From Flavobacteriaceae bacterium UBA1903 (lineage in GTDB: Bacteria; Bacteroidota; Bacteroidia; Flavobacteriales; Flavobacteriaceae): a DNA stretch of 64,000 nucleotides. Shown one piece after another: positions 1 through 9,700 of this stretch. Numbering within the stretch: the first letter of the stretch is position 1; each line of letters opens with the position of its first letter. The translations under genes were made by a program, and so were the position numbers. The stretch spans positions 1 through 64,000 of the forward strand of contig DDGL01000006.1 of NCBI GenBank assembly GCA_002337605.1. The letters are read 5' to 3'. The notes under the pieces were generated by a model. That model did no database searches. It was not told where the DNA came from and saw nothing but the letters and a program-made list of their open reading frames with translations.

Positions 1-2181
1 GTCCTGATCGTTGTCGCAAACAATTAAATCGGTAACAGGGTCGGTGACAGGAGGACTGTTATTTACCTGAAGATCCAAAGGAACTATATTGAAACAGTCC
101 GGACTGTTTACATTTTCAGCTCTAGCCCAAACTCTATCAACACCCTGTACCATATTAATATAGGTGGTAGGGTTTGGAATTTCAGCAATATCATTTTGTG
201 CATCATTAAAAGTCTCGTAATACTTAACAATCGCATCTGGATTTGACCCGGTAATTTCATTATCCTTTGTCGTTAAATCAAATTCAGCAAAGCCATCATT
301 GGGAATTTCATCACAAACTTCCAACACTGTAGGTTCTACTACCGGAGGAGCGACAAAAAATTCAACAACAAAACTATCAGTCGCGTAACAACTTCCTGGA
401 GGACTGTCATTACTCTCTACTCTTACAAAGATGGTTTCTGGCGATGTAGTTACATCATAAGGATTTGGATGCGGGTTTGTATTTGCATCTGCATCTCCCT
501 GAGTAGGGTGGTAACTTATAGTAAAATCTGCAGGGTCCTGGCCATTTAAGGCCTCAGCATTTTTCAGCACAACTAAATTTAATCGCACTACTCCATCAGA
601 ATCTTGATCACATAGGGCGTCAATATCGGTCATTGGACCAGCCATTACAGGTCCGAATTCAATCTCAAATTCATCAGTGGCGAAACACGATCCATCTAAA
701 TTTTCAATTCGAACAAAAATGGGCTCAACAGGTGGGGTAGCAATTAAATAAACTGTAGGTGTTGGAATAGGGTTCATACCAGTGTCTGCTTCTCCCTGAC
801 TATTGTGATACGTAATATTATAGTCTGCAGGGTTTTGCCCTCCTAGAATTATAGGGGTATTCACGGTAAGGTCAAAAAAGCCAGTGTTAGTTCCATCATC
901 GCACTGAAATAAATCAATGGCAGGTTCTGCAATGACTGGTTGGTCTAAAAATGTTACTTCAATCGAATCGCTAATAACGCAAGTAGGGTCTACCGGGTCA
1001 AAAACATCTACAGAATAGGTACCCGAATTAGGGAAGTTAGCTGTAAAGGTACTATCATCTATTGTTGGCGGGCCTTGAGAAACCCCTCCGTAAAACCACT
1101 CAAAAGAAAGTCCTGGTCTGCTCGGGTTAGCGTCAAGAATAACCGGATCGTCATCACACGTGTCAATATCCGGACCTAAATCTATAGTAAATGTTGCCGC
1201 TTGTGAAACCTCTACGGTATCTTCTAATACTACCACTTCTCCGTTACATGTATTGGTATAGGTAACACGGGCTGTGAACACTTCAGTACCAGAGGCCACA
1301 CAAACATTAATTGTTGGGGTAGTTCCTATCACAGCTCCGGTATCGTCTAGCCATTCAAAAACATAGGTTGGCGGTCCAACAGGGCTAAAGCTCCAGGCTT
1401 CATTTGTAGCAGTCCATGGAGAGTCACTTGTATTTCTGCCAGGTGGCACAAACGCAGCGGTTCCAGCATCATTTTGAATCCCCATTGCTGCATTACCATC
1501 GTTCCAACCCGGACAGGAAGGTTTATCCTGAACATACATTTCAATTACATTCGAAAACTCGTAAAATACCGCCATGTGCGTTGCGATTTCCGTATTACAA
1601 TCGAACAGGGCAACCTCAAAATATGACACAACTAACACTCTATTTGGAAAGGTTCCTAATACTTCATACCCAATTTGATTGAGGGGGTTTACACCAGGAT
1701 GAATATCATGAACTGGTGTAAAAACATTTGCTTCCGCAAGTGCTTCTTCTACATTATTTGGTAGGTCTGCATCAAAATTCCAACCGTTAAAGGTATCTGC
1801 AGGATCAACATCAAAACGAATAACACCATTTGAACCTACTTGAAAATCTTGTTCTAGGTTTCCAAAAAAACAGAACTCAAAAGGGAGTGTATCTACTGGT
1901 GACCAAACATCATCAGTCGATATATTAATTGAATTCGCCAATCCATCAAACGCGAAAGGAGGCGTATATGGAATTGGGTCTACAGAATAATTTTGCCCAG
2001 AAGTATCGAACGTCTCCAGGAAAGTGGCTGTAAGATTTGTACAAGGGTCTGCACAAGTAGTCATTTGATCGGGTCCAGCATCTACAAATAAGGATCCAGG
2101 GCCCTGTGAAAGCGCTGAAAATGAGATAAACAGGAATAAAAACAACGTATAAGTGTAACTTGTGGGGTAATACTTTTTCAT
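1..2181 (-). CDS. Large secreted repeat protein, N-terminal part (runs off the window)
   Basis: Open frame of 727 codons from ATG at 2181 to the window edge with no stop, so the C-terminus is missing. A signal peptide (about residues 1-26, ending FSALSQG) is followed by a domain with the phrase VDAGPDQMTTCADPC and a part ending in PPGRNTSDSP, which resembles the N-terminus of gliding-motility-associated secreted proteins of flavobacteria. Next come an Ig/PKD-like segment and tandem units of about 95-100 residues (roughly 941-655, 644-350, 345-65 and a start of another), each with the pattern CDxxxDG, then NPxxxxITYH, then CxATDxFEIEF. Export by the type IX secretion system and a C-terminal sorting domain are expected from the family but cannot be seen here. 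It is divergent from folE. Adhesin-like surface protein is an inference. Confidence 0.85.
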   Translation of the reverse strand, partial: MKKYYPTSYTYTLFLFLFISFSALSQGPGSLFVDAGPDQMTTCADPCTNLTATFLETFDTSGQNYSVDPIPYTPPFAFDGLANSINISTDDVWSPVDTLPFEFCFFGNLEQDFQVGSNGVIRFDVDPADTFNGWNFDADLPNNVEEALAEANVFTPVHDIHPGVNPLNQIGYEVLGTFPNRVLVVSYFEVALFDCNTEIATHMAVFYEFSNVIEMYVQDKPSCPGWNDGNAAMGIQNDAGTAAFVPPGRNTSDSPWTATNEAWSFSPVGPPTYVFEWLDDTGAVIGTTPTINVCVASGTEVFTARVTYTNTCNGEVVVLEDTVEVSQAATFTIDLGPDIDTCDDDPVILDANPSRPGLSFEWFYGGVSQGPPTIDDSTFTANFPNSGTYSVDVFDPVDPTCVISDSIEVTFLDQPVIAEPAIDLFQCDDGTNTGFFDLTVNTPIILGGQNPADYNITYHNSQGEADTGMNPIPTPTVYLIATPPVEPIFVRIENLDGSCFATDEFEIEFGPVMAGPMTDIDALCDQDSDGVVRLNLVVLKNAEALNGQDPADFTISYHPTQGDADANTNPHPNPYDVTTSPETIFVRVESNDSPPGSCYATDSFVVEFFVAPPVVEPTVLEVCDEIPNDGFAEFDLTTKDNEITGSNPDAIVKYYETFNDAQNDIAEIPNPTTYINMVQGVDRVWARAENVNSPDCFNIVPLDLQVNNSPPVTDPVTDLIVCDNDQD

Positions 2182-2297
2182 AGGGAATATAATAATTTGC
2201 GAAAATTAAGAAAATTTTATGAAACTTACAGGAGACATTGGCAAAAACTACTTCGAAATACTCGGTTACAAATTTTTAACACCACTATTGAAATACG

Positions 2298-2305
2298 TAT
2301 CTTTG
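2298..2305 (+). promoter_or_regulatory. Bacteroidota -7 promoter box of folE
   Basis: TATCTTTG matches the Bacteroidota consensus TAnnTTTG exactly and lies 35 bp before the folE ATG. No clear -33 TTG is seen at the usual spacing. It argues against the in-frame ATG at 2197, which lies upstream of the box. Confidence 0.6.
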
Positions 2306-2340
2306 CGCATTGTATTATAAAATACGCAATAACAGCACTC

Positions 2341-3027
2341 ATGGATTTGGAAAAACAGCTTTCAGATATAGATAATATTGGTAACGACCACGTTGGTTCG
2401 TCCACCAAAACCCCATTACGGAATGATGCTTTCGATTTAAGCGATATTGAAAAGATTGCAAGCATTAAAAAAGATGTACAGAACATCATGCAAACGCTTG
2501 GGCTGGACCTAACAGACGACAGCCTTAGGGGGACTCCAAACAGAGTAGCCAAAATGTTTGTGCAGGAAATTTTTGGAGGATTGCATCCTGAAAGAAAACC
2601 AAAAGCATCAACCTTTGAAAACAAATATAAGTACGGAGAAATGCTCGTTGAGAAAAACATTACCCTCTACTCTACCTGCGAGCACCATTTATTACCCATC
2701 GTCGGGAAGGCTCACATTGCCTACATCTCCAACGGTACTGTGGTGGGTCTGTCTAAAATGAACCGCATTGTAGATTATTACGCCAAACGCCCGCAAGTAC
2801 AAGAACGCCTTACCATGCAAATTGTAAAAGAATTGCAAGGGGTTCTTAAAACCGACGACGTAGCCTGTGTGATCGATGCAAAACACTTATGTGTAAACTC
2901 CAGAGGAATTCGCGACATAGACAGCAGCACTGTGACCAGTGAATATGGCGGGAAATTTAAAGATGCCGAAACACGACGTGATTTCTTAGATTATATTCAA
3001 CTGAATACCGACTTTGAAGGAGTTTAA
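2341..3027 (+). CDS. folE: GTP cyclohydrolase I
   Basis: Converts GTP to 7,8-dihydroneopterin triphosphate, the first step of tetrahydrofolate (and pterin) synthesis; cytosolic homodecamer in the family. The protein of 228 residues shows the zinc and active-site motif CEHHLLP (C113, H115, H116), then GLSKMNRIV, the RPQVQERLT block and the C-terminal HLCVNSRGI motif. The reading frame extends upstream to an ATG at 2197, but the extra 48 residues are basic and unlike the family, and a promoter box lies inside them, so ATG 2341 is chosen. 38 bp separate it from cysS, so the two could be cotranscribed. Confidence 0.95.
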   Translation: MDLEKQLSDIDNIGNDHVGSSTKTPLRNDAFDLSDIEKIASIKKDVQNIMQTLGLDLTDDSLRGTPNRVAKMFVQEIFGGLHPERKPKASTFENKYKYGEMLVEKNITLYSTCEHHLLPIVGKAHIAYISNGTVVGLSKMNRIVDYYAKRPQVQERLTMQIVKELQGVLKTDDVACVIDAKHLCVNSRGIRDIDSSTVTSEYGGKFKDAETRRDFLDYIQLNTDFEGV

Positions 3028-3065
3028 TTTGTAGTCAGAAGTCAGAAAATAGCAAATACATACTA

Positions 3066-4550
3066 ATGAGCCTGTATAAAGATCAAAAGATAAAAATTTA
3101 TAATTCCCTAACAAAGGAGAAAGAGACGTTTACCCCAATTCACGAAGGTGCAATAGGTATGTACGTTTGTGGACCTACCGTGTACAGTAATGTGCATATG
3201 GGGAATTGCCGTACATTTTTATCGTTCGACTTGGTTTTCAGATATTTAAAACACCTTGGCTATAAAGTTCGCTATGTTCGTAATATTACCGACGCAGGTC
3301 ACCTTGAAAATGATGGCGAAAGTGGTGACGATCCTATTCTAAAAAAAGCACGCATAGAGCAACTGGAACCCATGGAAGTGGTCCAAAAGTACACAGTAGA
3401 TTTTCATGACACTATGGCGAAGTTTAATGCCTTGCCACCAAGTATTGAGCCTACAGCTACCGGACATATTTACGAGCAAATTGCCATAGTTGAAAATTTG
3501 ATTGCTGAAGGACACGCTTACGAGAAAAATGGTTCTGTCTATTTTGATGTTATAAAATTTAATGAAACTCACGCTTACGGAAAATTAAGTGGCCGAAAGC
3601 TGGAAGACATGATCACCAACACCCGTGAACTGGCAGCCCAAAGCGAAAAAAAGAATCCGCAGGATTTTGCCCTCTGGAAAAAAGCCGAACCGCAACACAT
3701 TATGCGCTGGCCGTCTCCCTGGAGCGACGGTTTTCCAGGATGGCATCTGGAGTGTACTGCTATGAGCACCAAATATCTAGGTGAAAATTTCGATATTCAC
3801 GGGGGCGGAATGGATCTTAAATTTCCACACCATGAATGCGAAATTGCACAAGCGGAAGCCAGCAACCATAAAAGCCCTGTAAATTATTGGATGCACACCA
3901 ATATGCTTACTTTAAACGGTAAGAAAATGTCGAAATCTACCGGGAATAGTATTTTACCTGGCGAATTATTTTCAGGAAAGAACAATGTTTTAGGAAGAAC
4001 ATTTGCCCCTTCCGTCGCTAAATTTTTTATGTTTCAGGCGCATTACCGAAGCATACTCGATTTTTCAAATGAAGCGCTGGAAGCATCAGAAAAAGGTTTT
4101 AACAGGTTGCTGGATGCATACCATAGTTTGGGAGCTATTGAAACTTCAGACAAGAGCAGTATGTCCATTTCAACATGGAAACAATCCTGTTACGATGCGA
4201 TGAACGACGATTTTAACAGCCCTATTTTAATTGCCCAACTCTTTGAAGCCAGCAAGTTTATTAACGGGCTTAAGGACGGTAATGCAACCATCACAAAAGC
4301 TGATTTAGAAGAACTTTCAGCAACAATGAAAGCATTCCTTTTTGATGTTTTAGGACTGGAAGACACTTCGGTTTCTGGTGACGAATCTGCTGAAAAACTA
4401 GACGGAGCTATTGGTTTGTTAATTGAACTTAGAAACCAGGCACGTGCTAATAAAGATTTTGCTACCAGTGATAAAATTAGGGATGAGCTTCGGGAAGTTG
4501 GCGTACAGCTGAAGGATGGCAAAGAAGGGACTACGTATTCACTTTCTTGA
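3066..4550 (+). CDS. cysS: Cysteinyl-tRNA synthetase
   Basis: Charges tRNA-Cys with cysteine; class I synthetase. The 494 residues have the usual length. The HIGH-type motif is HMGN (44-47) and the KMSKS motif is at 287-291. The zinc ligands expected from the E. coli enzyme are present: C35 in MYVCGPTVY, C230 in WHLECTAMS, and H255 and E259 in FPHHECEIA. The C-terminal anticodon-binding helical part ends in a lysine-rich DGKEGTTYSLS tail. Its TGA stop overlaps the TTG start of yidD, so translation of the two genes is probably coupled. Confidence 0.97.
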   Translation: MSLYKDQKIKIYNSLTKEKETFTPIHEGAIGMYVCGPTVYSNVHMGNCRTFLSFDLVFRYLKHLGYKVRYVRNITDAGHLENDGESGDDPILKKARIEQLEPMEVVQKYTVDFHDTMAKFNALPPSIEPTATGHIYEQIAIVENLIAEGHAYEKNGSVYFDVIKFNETHAYGKLSGRKLEDMITNTRELAAQSEKKNPQDFALWKKAEPQHIMRWPSPWSDGFPGWHLECTAMSTKYLGENFDIHGGGMDLKFPHHECEIAQAEASNHKSPVNYWMHTNMLTLNGKKMSKSTGNSILPGELFSGKNNVLGRTFAPSVAKFFMFQAHYRSILDFSNEALEASEKGFNRLLDAYHSLGAIETSDKSSMSISTWKQSCYDAMNDDFNSPILIAQLFEASKFINGLKDGNATITKADLEELSATMKAFLFDVLGLEDTSVSGDESAEKLDGAIGLLIELRNQARANKDFATSDKIRDELREVGVQLKDGKEGTTYSLS

Positions 4551-4783
4551 AAAAAATACTTACATATCCTTTTATTTTTTTAATTCGTGTGTACCAACGG
4601 GCTATCTCTCCTATATTCCCTTCTACGTGCCGGTACCAACCCACCTGTTCACATTACGGTGTAGAAGCATTACAAAAACACGGACTTTTCAAAGGCGGGT
4701 GGCTTACTGTAAAACGTATTGGTAGTTGTCATCCCTGGGGAGGTTCCGGCTATGATCCGGTTCCGGAAAAGGATGACAACTAG
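4547..4783 (+). CDS. yidD: Membrane protein insertion efficiency factor YidD
   Basis: Small membrane-associated protein (78 residues) thought to help YidC-dependent insertion of inner-membrane proteins. Family signatures are plain: LIRVYQRAISP near the N-terminus, then CRYQPTCSHYG with the conserved cysteines, then GWLTVKRIGSCHPWGG and a GYDPVP end. The start is a TTG that overlaps the cysS stop (TTGA); no ATG fits, and the N-terminus MKKILTYPFIFL matches the family. The 3' end is unusual: the last codons are repeated 115 bp downstream (separate entry), so the present C-terminus PVPEKDDN may be a recent replacement. Confidence 0.93.
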   Translation: MKKILTYPFIFLIRVYQRAISPIFPSTCRYQPTCSHYGVEALQKHGLFKGGWLTVKRIGSCHPWGGSGYDPVPEKDDN

Positions 4784-4873
4784 GCCTGCGCGCCAGCTCG
4801 CCTGTTCACTGAAAATGTTCATTGTACATTTTCGTAACGCTCCAGCGCCCTGGGGAGGTTCCGGCTATGATCC
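4733..4873 (+). repeat. Duplicated yidD 3' end enclosing a short repeat-like insert
   Basis: A 26-bp stretch at 4733-4758 (in the yidD codons for WGGSGYDP) recurs without a mismatch at 4848-4873, exactly 115 bp later. After the second copy the frame still reads PVPPTHKEK and then stops at 4901, like a normal YidD tail. The sequence between the copies is relatively GC-rich and holds an inverted repeat (GAAAATG 4811-4817 with CATTTTC 4827-4833). An insertion that duplicated its target, or a tandem duplication, would explain this. Nothing in 4784-4960 looks like an independent gene. Confidence 0.7.
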
Positions 4874-4960
4874 TGTACCACCAACTCACAAAGAAAAATA
4901 GCAACCAGCCTCTTTTTACCGCTTTCAATTTTCCTATCTTTACGGTCATAAATTTATGCT

Positions 4961-5905
4961 ATGCTTCAATTTTTAAGTGTCTGGAACCCTAGCGAAGGGC
5001 TCGACCTGGGTTTTTTCATGATTCGGTATTACAGCCTTACCTACGTTATTGCGTTTGTACTAGGCTGGTTTATAATGAAACGTTTTTACACCAAGGACAA
5101 CGTTTCTATGGAAAAGCTGGATAGTCTTTTTATTTACATGGTTTTAGCTATTCTCATTGGAGCCAGGCTGGGACATGTTATTTTTTATGAAACTGAATTG
5201 ATATGGAACGACCCACTTTCGGTAATACTTCCCTTTAAAACAGTCCCTGAATTTGAATTTACAGGGTTTAGAGGCCTCGCAAGTCACGGTGCCGCTATTG
5301 CTATTGTTATTGCACTTATTATGTACAATCGTAAAATTCTCAAAAAACCTGTGCTATGGATTTTTGACCGCGTGGTAATTACTGTTGCAATAGGTGGCGC
5401 TTTTATACGTCTGGGGAATTTTATGAATTCTGAAATTGTAGGGAAAGTTTCTGGCGATTATCCGCTAGGAATTAAAATGCTTCGTCACGATATTTATCCC
5501 TCCGAAGCAGTAAGGGCAACAGGTATTAAAAATGTAACTAAAGCGTATGATGCTATAGCCAACAATCCTCAGTTTGCTGAAATCTTAGCTACCGTACCAG
5601 ATCGACACCCCACCCAATTATACGAAGCCTTAGGATATGTAATTACCTTTTTAGCCTGCTGGTTTATTTATTGGAAAACACCTAACAAGAAATATGTAGG
5701 ATATATTTTCGGATGGTTTTTGATCCTTCTTTTTATGACCCGATTTGTCGTTGAGTTCTATAAGATTGCTCAGGTGGAAGAACGTGCAGAGTTATTCTTA
5801 AACACAGGACAGCTATTAAGTATTCCATTTATACTAGCTGGGTTCTATATCTTATGGCGCTCCAAAAAAACTGTTTATACCGAAGACAACACTTTAGCTT
5901 CCTAA
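4961..5905 (+). CDS. lgt: Prolipoprotein diacylglyceryl transferase
   Basis: Inner-membrane enzyme that moves diacylglycerol from phosphatidylglycerol to the lipobox cysteine of prolipoproteins. The 314 residues contain about seven hydrophobic segments and the family motifs GLASHGAAI (H109) and RLGNFMNSE (R150, N153), which align with the essential H103, R143 and N146 of the E. coli enzyme, followed by HPTQLYEALG. A TATCTTTA box at 4935-4942 lies close to the ATG and may be its promoter. The next gene encodes a lipoprotein, a natural substrate. The window carries several further lipoprotein genes. Confidence 0.96.
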   Translation: MLQFLSVWNPSEGLDLGFFMIRYYSLTYVIAFVLGWFIMKRFYTKDNVSMEKLDSLFIYMVLAILIGARLGHVIFYETELIWNDPLSVILPFKTVPEFEFTGFRGLASHGAAIAIVIALIMYNRKILKKPVLWIFDRVVITVAIGGAFIRLGNFMNSEIVGKVSGDYPLGIKMLRHDIYPSEAVRATGIKNVTKAYDAIANNPQFAEILATVPDRHPTQLYEALGYVITFLACWFIYWKTPNKKYVGYIFGWFLILLFMTRFVVEFYKIAQVEERAELFLNTGQLLSIPFILAGFYILWRSKKTVYTEDNTLAS

Positions 5906-5916
5906 AATTCTTACAA

Positions 5917-6411
5917 ATGAAAAAAATACGCTACGCAATTGTAATTTTTACATTGGTTCTTTTCACTGAAAGCTGTAAAGAAAATTCTGAAACCGATAGC
6001 AAGGTTTTAACCAAGGAAATATCCTTTACCAAAGAAGCCAGCGGTACATTAAAGAAAGCTGAAACCGACAGCATTATTGCTACCCTAGAACTGGAAATTG
6101 CCGAAGGTGATTACGAAACACAAACCGGGTTGATGTATCGTAAAAGCATGCAAGCCAACAGAGGAATGCTCTTTATTTTTCCCAATGAGATCCGTCGCAG
6201 TTTTTATATGAAAAATACAGAGTTTGCACTGGATATTATTTACCTCAACTCCAAAAACGAAGTGGTGAGCATTCAAAAGAATGCAAAACCTTTAGACCCT
6301 ACCTCCCTACCCTCGGACGGGCCCACACGCTATGTACTGGAAGTAAATGCTGGTTTGAGCGACCAATGGGGCTTAGAGACTGGTGATGTTTTGAATTGGG
6401 AGAAAATCTAG
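5917..6411 (+). CDS. DUF192 lipoprotein
   Basis: Predicted lipoprotein of 164 residues with lipobox FTESC (cysteine at residue 20), and a DUF192 domain from about residue 55 to the end: the signature TGLMYRKSM...NRGMLFIF, YMKNTEFALDIIYL and VLEVNAG are all present. The family's role is unknown. ATG 5917 is chosen because it opens the signal peptide; upstream codons in the same frame overlap lgt. It lies 11 bp after lgt and probably shares its transcript. A strong hairpin at 6672-6704 ends transcription further down. Confidence 0.9.
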   Translation: MKKIRYAIVIFTLVLFTESCKENSETDSKVLTKEISFTKEASGTLKKAETDSIIATLELEIAEGDYETQTGLMYRKSMQANRGMLFIFPNEIRRSFYMKNTEFALDIIYLNSKNEVVSIQKNAKPLDPTSLPSDGPTRYVLEVNAGLSDQWGLETGDVLNWEKI

Positions 6412-6671
6412 CTTTTCAATAGTACTTTATCATATTACTAACTGCCAACGCAAAAGAGAGCACCCAAAGCGACAAATAACTTTTCCTTTATCCCATAGAT
6501 AGCGTCACCTCGACGCAGAAGAGGTCACACCAGCTGTTCTTCTAGAGAGGTATCAACTCTCCATTATCATAGAAGTTTATTCGAGAGTAGCTATCCATAT
6601 CTATTTGTTTCAAGTCAATTACCAATTCCACTCACTCCAATGTGATTTCTCCTATCACCGAAATGACATAA
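6412..6671. other. Non-coding stretch between convergent genes
   Basis: No convincing gene on either strand. It contains short imperfect inverted repeats, for example around ACCTC...GAGGT near 6507-6525, and the segment GATTTCTCC...CGAAATGACA near 6643-6668. The latter resembles a worn copy of the GTCATTTCGA...GAGAAATC palindromic repeats common in flavobacterial intergenic DNA. That resemblance is from memory, so it is only a suggestion. Confidence 0.4.
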
Positions 6672-6704
6672 AAAAGCCCGCTCTTCAAACAAGAGCGGGC
6701 TTTT
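6672..6704. terminator. Bidirectional terminator between the DUF192 gene and secDF
   Basis: A perfect 14-bp stem (arms 6672-6685 and 6691-6704, AAAAGCCCGCTCTT and its complement) with a 5-nt loop and A/T runs on both sides. It serves the convergent genes on either side. Confidence 0.92.
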
Positions 6705-6726
6705 AATAGTTAGAGTTTCAGATGAA

Positions 6727-9700
6727 TTAAGCGATTAGCGCTTCGTCTTCCTCTTCGTCTTTCTTATCGGTTAAATCAATTCCTCTTTTCTTCACGGTGT
6801 CAAAGAACACAGGTGTTGCGATGAACAGAGACGAATAAGTACCTACTAGTACCCCCACGATTAATGCGAAAATCAATCCGCGGATAGATTCGGCTCCTAT
6901 AAAGAAGATACACAATAACACGATCAACGTTGTGATAGAGGTGTTCAACGTACGGCTCAACGTGCTGTTTAAGGCACTGTTAATGATATTGTTCATTTTC
7001 CAACCGGCATGTTCGTTAAAGAACTCTCGAATCCGGTCAAACACAACCACGGTATCATTCAGCGAGTATCCAATTACCGTCAGGATTGCTGCAATAAAAC
7101 TCTGGTCAATCTCCATACTAAATGGCATAAACTGGTGTGTTAACGAAAAGATACCCAACACGATCAATACATCGTGGAATACCGCCGCTACGGCACCTAA
7201 ACTAAACTGCCATCTTCTAAATCGAAGTAAAATGTACAAGAATACCACTACAAGGGATCCCAATACTGCCCAGAAAGATGATTTCTTAATATCATCGGCA
7301 ATCGTAGGACTTACTTTATAGTACTCCATACGCCCTGCAACCTTGTTATCGTCGTCTGCCTTAAACTGCTCCAGCGTCATTGAAGCTGGAAGATTCGGTT
7401 TTAAAGCTTCGAATAAAGAAGCTTCTACCTCATTATCAACTTCAGCGCTAGTTTCGTCTACTTTATATTTAGTTGTGATCTTAAGCTGGTTGTCTGATCC
7501 GTATGTTTTTGCTTCGGCACTTTCGAACACAGCAATTAAGTCACTTTCAACTTCAGAAGGATTAACATCTTTATCAAAACGAACAGTGTACGTTCTACCT
7601 CCTACAAAATCAACTCCCTGGTTAAGTCCGTTGGTAAATAGAGAACCTATACTAATAAGGATTAAAATTCCAGAAATTATGTATGCAACTTTACGTTTTC
7701 CTAAGAAATTAATATTAACATTCTTAAACAAGTTTTTGGTCATAGGCGTAGAACACGGTAATGGTTTTCCATTCTTCGTGTAACGGTCTATAAACAATCT
7801 TGTAATAAAGATAGCGGTGAATAATGACGTTACGATACCTATCAATAAAGTAGTTGCGAATCCTTGAATTGGCCCTGTACCGAATACTAATAAAATAAGA
7901 CCCGTAAGTCCTGTGGTAATGTTCGCATCCAGAATTGAAGACAATGCGTTTCTGAAACCATCATTAATGGCATCACGCTGTGCTTTTCCTTTGGCGAGCT
8001 CTTCCCGTATCCTTTCAAAAATAAGTACGTTCGCATCGACCGAAATACCAATAGTTAATACAATACCAGCAATACCAGGAAGCGTTAATACGGCTCCAAG
8101 ACCTGCTAATATTCCAAAAATAAACAAGATGTTTACTACTAAGGCAACATCGGCAAAGGCTCCTGCTTTTCCATAGTAGAAAATCATCCAAAGTAATACA
8201 AATGCCAAGGCAATACCAAACGAAATCATACCGCTGTCAATAGCTTCCTGACCTAGTGTTGGCCCTACTACTTCTGCCTGAATAATATCTGCAGAGGCAG
8301 GAAGTTTACCTGCACGTAGAACGTTTGCTAAATCCTGACCTTCGGCAATCGTAAAATCTCCTGTAATCTCGCTACGTCCTCCTGCAATAGGCCCAGAAGT
8401 TACTCCAGGTGCAGAGTATACTACATCATCCAATACAATAGCGATCTGGCTTTTGTTCGTAAAAGCCTCTCCTGTCATTTCTTCCCACTTCTTGGCTCCT
8501 GTACCGTTCATTTGCATACTAACTGCAACACGTCCTACTTGATCGTAAGTTTGTACTGCATCTGTAACCACACCTCCACTTAAAGGCGCTTCGTTTTCAC
8601 GATTTCCTACTAAGGCGTATAAATCTACATACTCGATGTTTTCAGTTTCCCCTTCAATAGTTACTTCTCTTGCTGTTGGCAAGCCCCACACAAATTTTGT
8701 ATAGCGCATTTCAGCAGGTAACAACTGGCGAATTTGCGGGTTGTTAAGGTATTCTTTTACTGTTTCAACATCCTTGTTTTCAATTGAAGCGATAACCGGG
8801 GAACCTGGTGACCCAAACTGAATTTTAGACAACAACGGATTGTTTACCGCTGGATCATCACTTACATCTGCTGCAGTATCTTCACCTAGTAAACTTTCAA
8901 GGTCGTCTTCGTCCTGTACATCATCTCCTGCTATTGCAGTGGTATCGTTTGCTATTGTGGTGGTGTCCTGTGTAGCTTCAACTCCTTCTGCAACTTCATC
9001 GGTTGCCTCTCCATCTGTTTCAGCATCTGGAGAAATCATTGTTTTTAACTTTGCGTCTGCTTCAAATAAAAAGCTCTGGAAGGCTTCTGCTTTGTAAGCA
9101 GTCCAGAACTCCAATTGTGCTGTACTCTGTAAAAGAGTTTTGGTACGCTCAATATCCTTTGCGCCTGGTAGTTCTACTAAGATACGCCCAGAGTTTCCTA
9201 ATCGTTGTAAGTTAGGCTGTGTTACCCCAAACTTATCGATACGCTTACGCAATACCTCAAAAGCAGAAGCGATAGATTCGTCAATTTTTCTCGTAATAAT
9301 TGGCTCCACTTCGTCATTGGTCATAGAGCTGTTAATCTGGTCTTCAAGATTCTTATTGAAGAAAATATTTGGAGAGGCTAATTGATTGTCTCCAGGCAAA
9401 TCGTTAAAAGCTCTAAAGAAAGACTCTGCATATGTTTCCTGAGAATCTTTTTGCAGCTCATCTGCAGCAGCTAACGCCTGATTAAAAGCAGGGTCTTTTG
9501 TTTTATTTGCCAATCCAGACAAGATATCTTTTACAGAAACCTGTAAGATTACGTTGATTCCTCCTTTAAGGTCAAGACCTTTGTTTAACTCTTTTTCCTT
9601 TGCCGTTTTATAATCTATCCCGAGCATTTGTGGCTCGTTGGTAGCATCCAGCAAGTACTGTGCTTCTGCTTTTTGTCTTTCGGCCGGCTCCGTTTCCGGA

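Noticed and set aside
2197..2340. 48-residue N-terminal extension of FolE
   Set aside because: It is basic and unlike the family, and a full-consensus promoter box lies inside it; ATG 2341 gives the normal protein.
4719..4901. Open frame of 60 codons overlapping the end of yidD
   Set aside because: Its first part is yidD read in another frame and only its end resembles a YidD tail. It is better explained by the 3'-end duplication than as a separate gene.
7343..7783. Plus-strand open frame of 146 codons inside secDF
   Set aside because: It is antisense to a well-conserved gene and its sequence is serine/leucine-rich shadow coding. The other antisense frames over secDF, gyrB, ffh and secY were rejected likewise.
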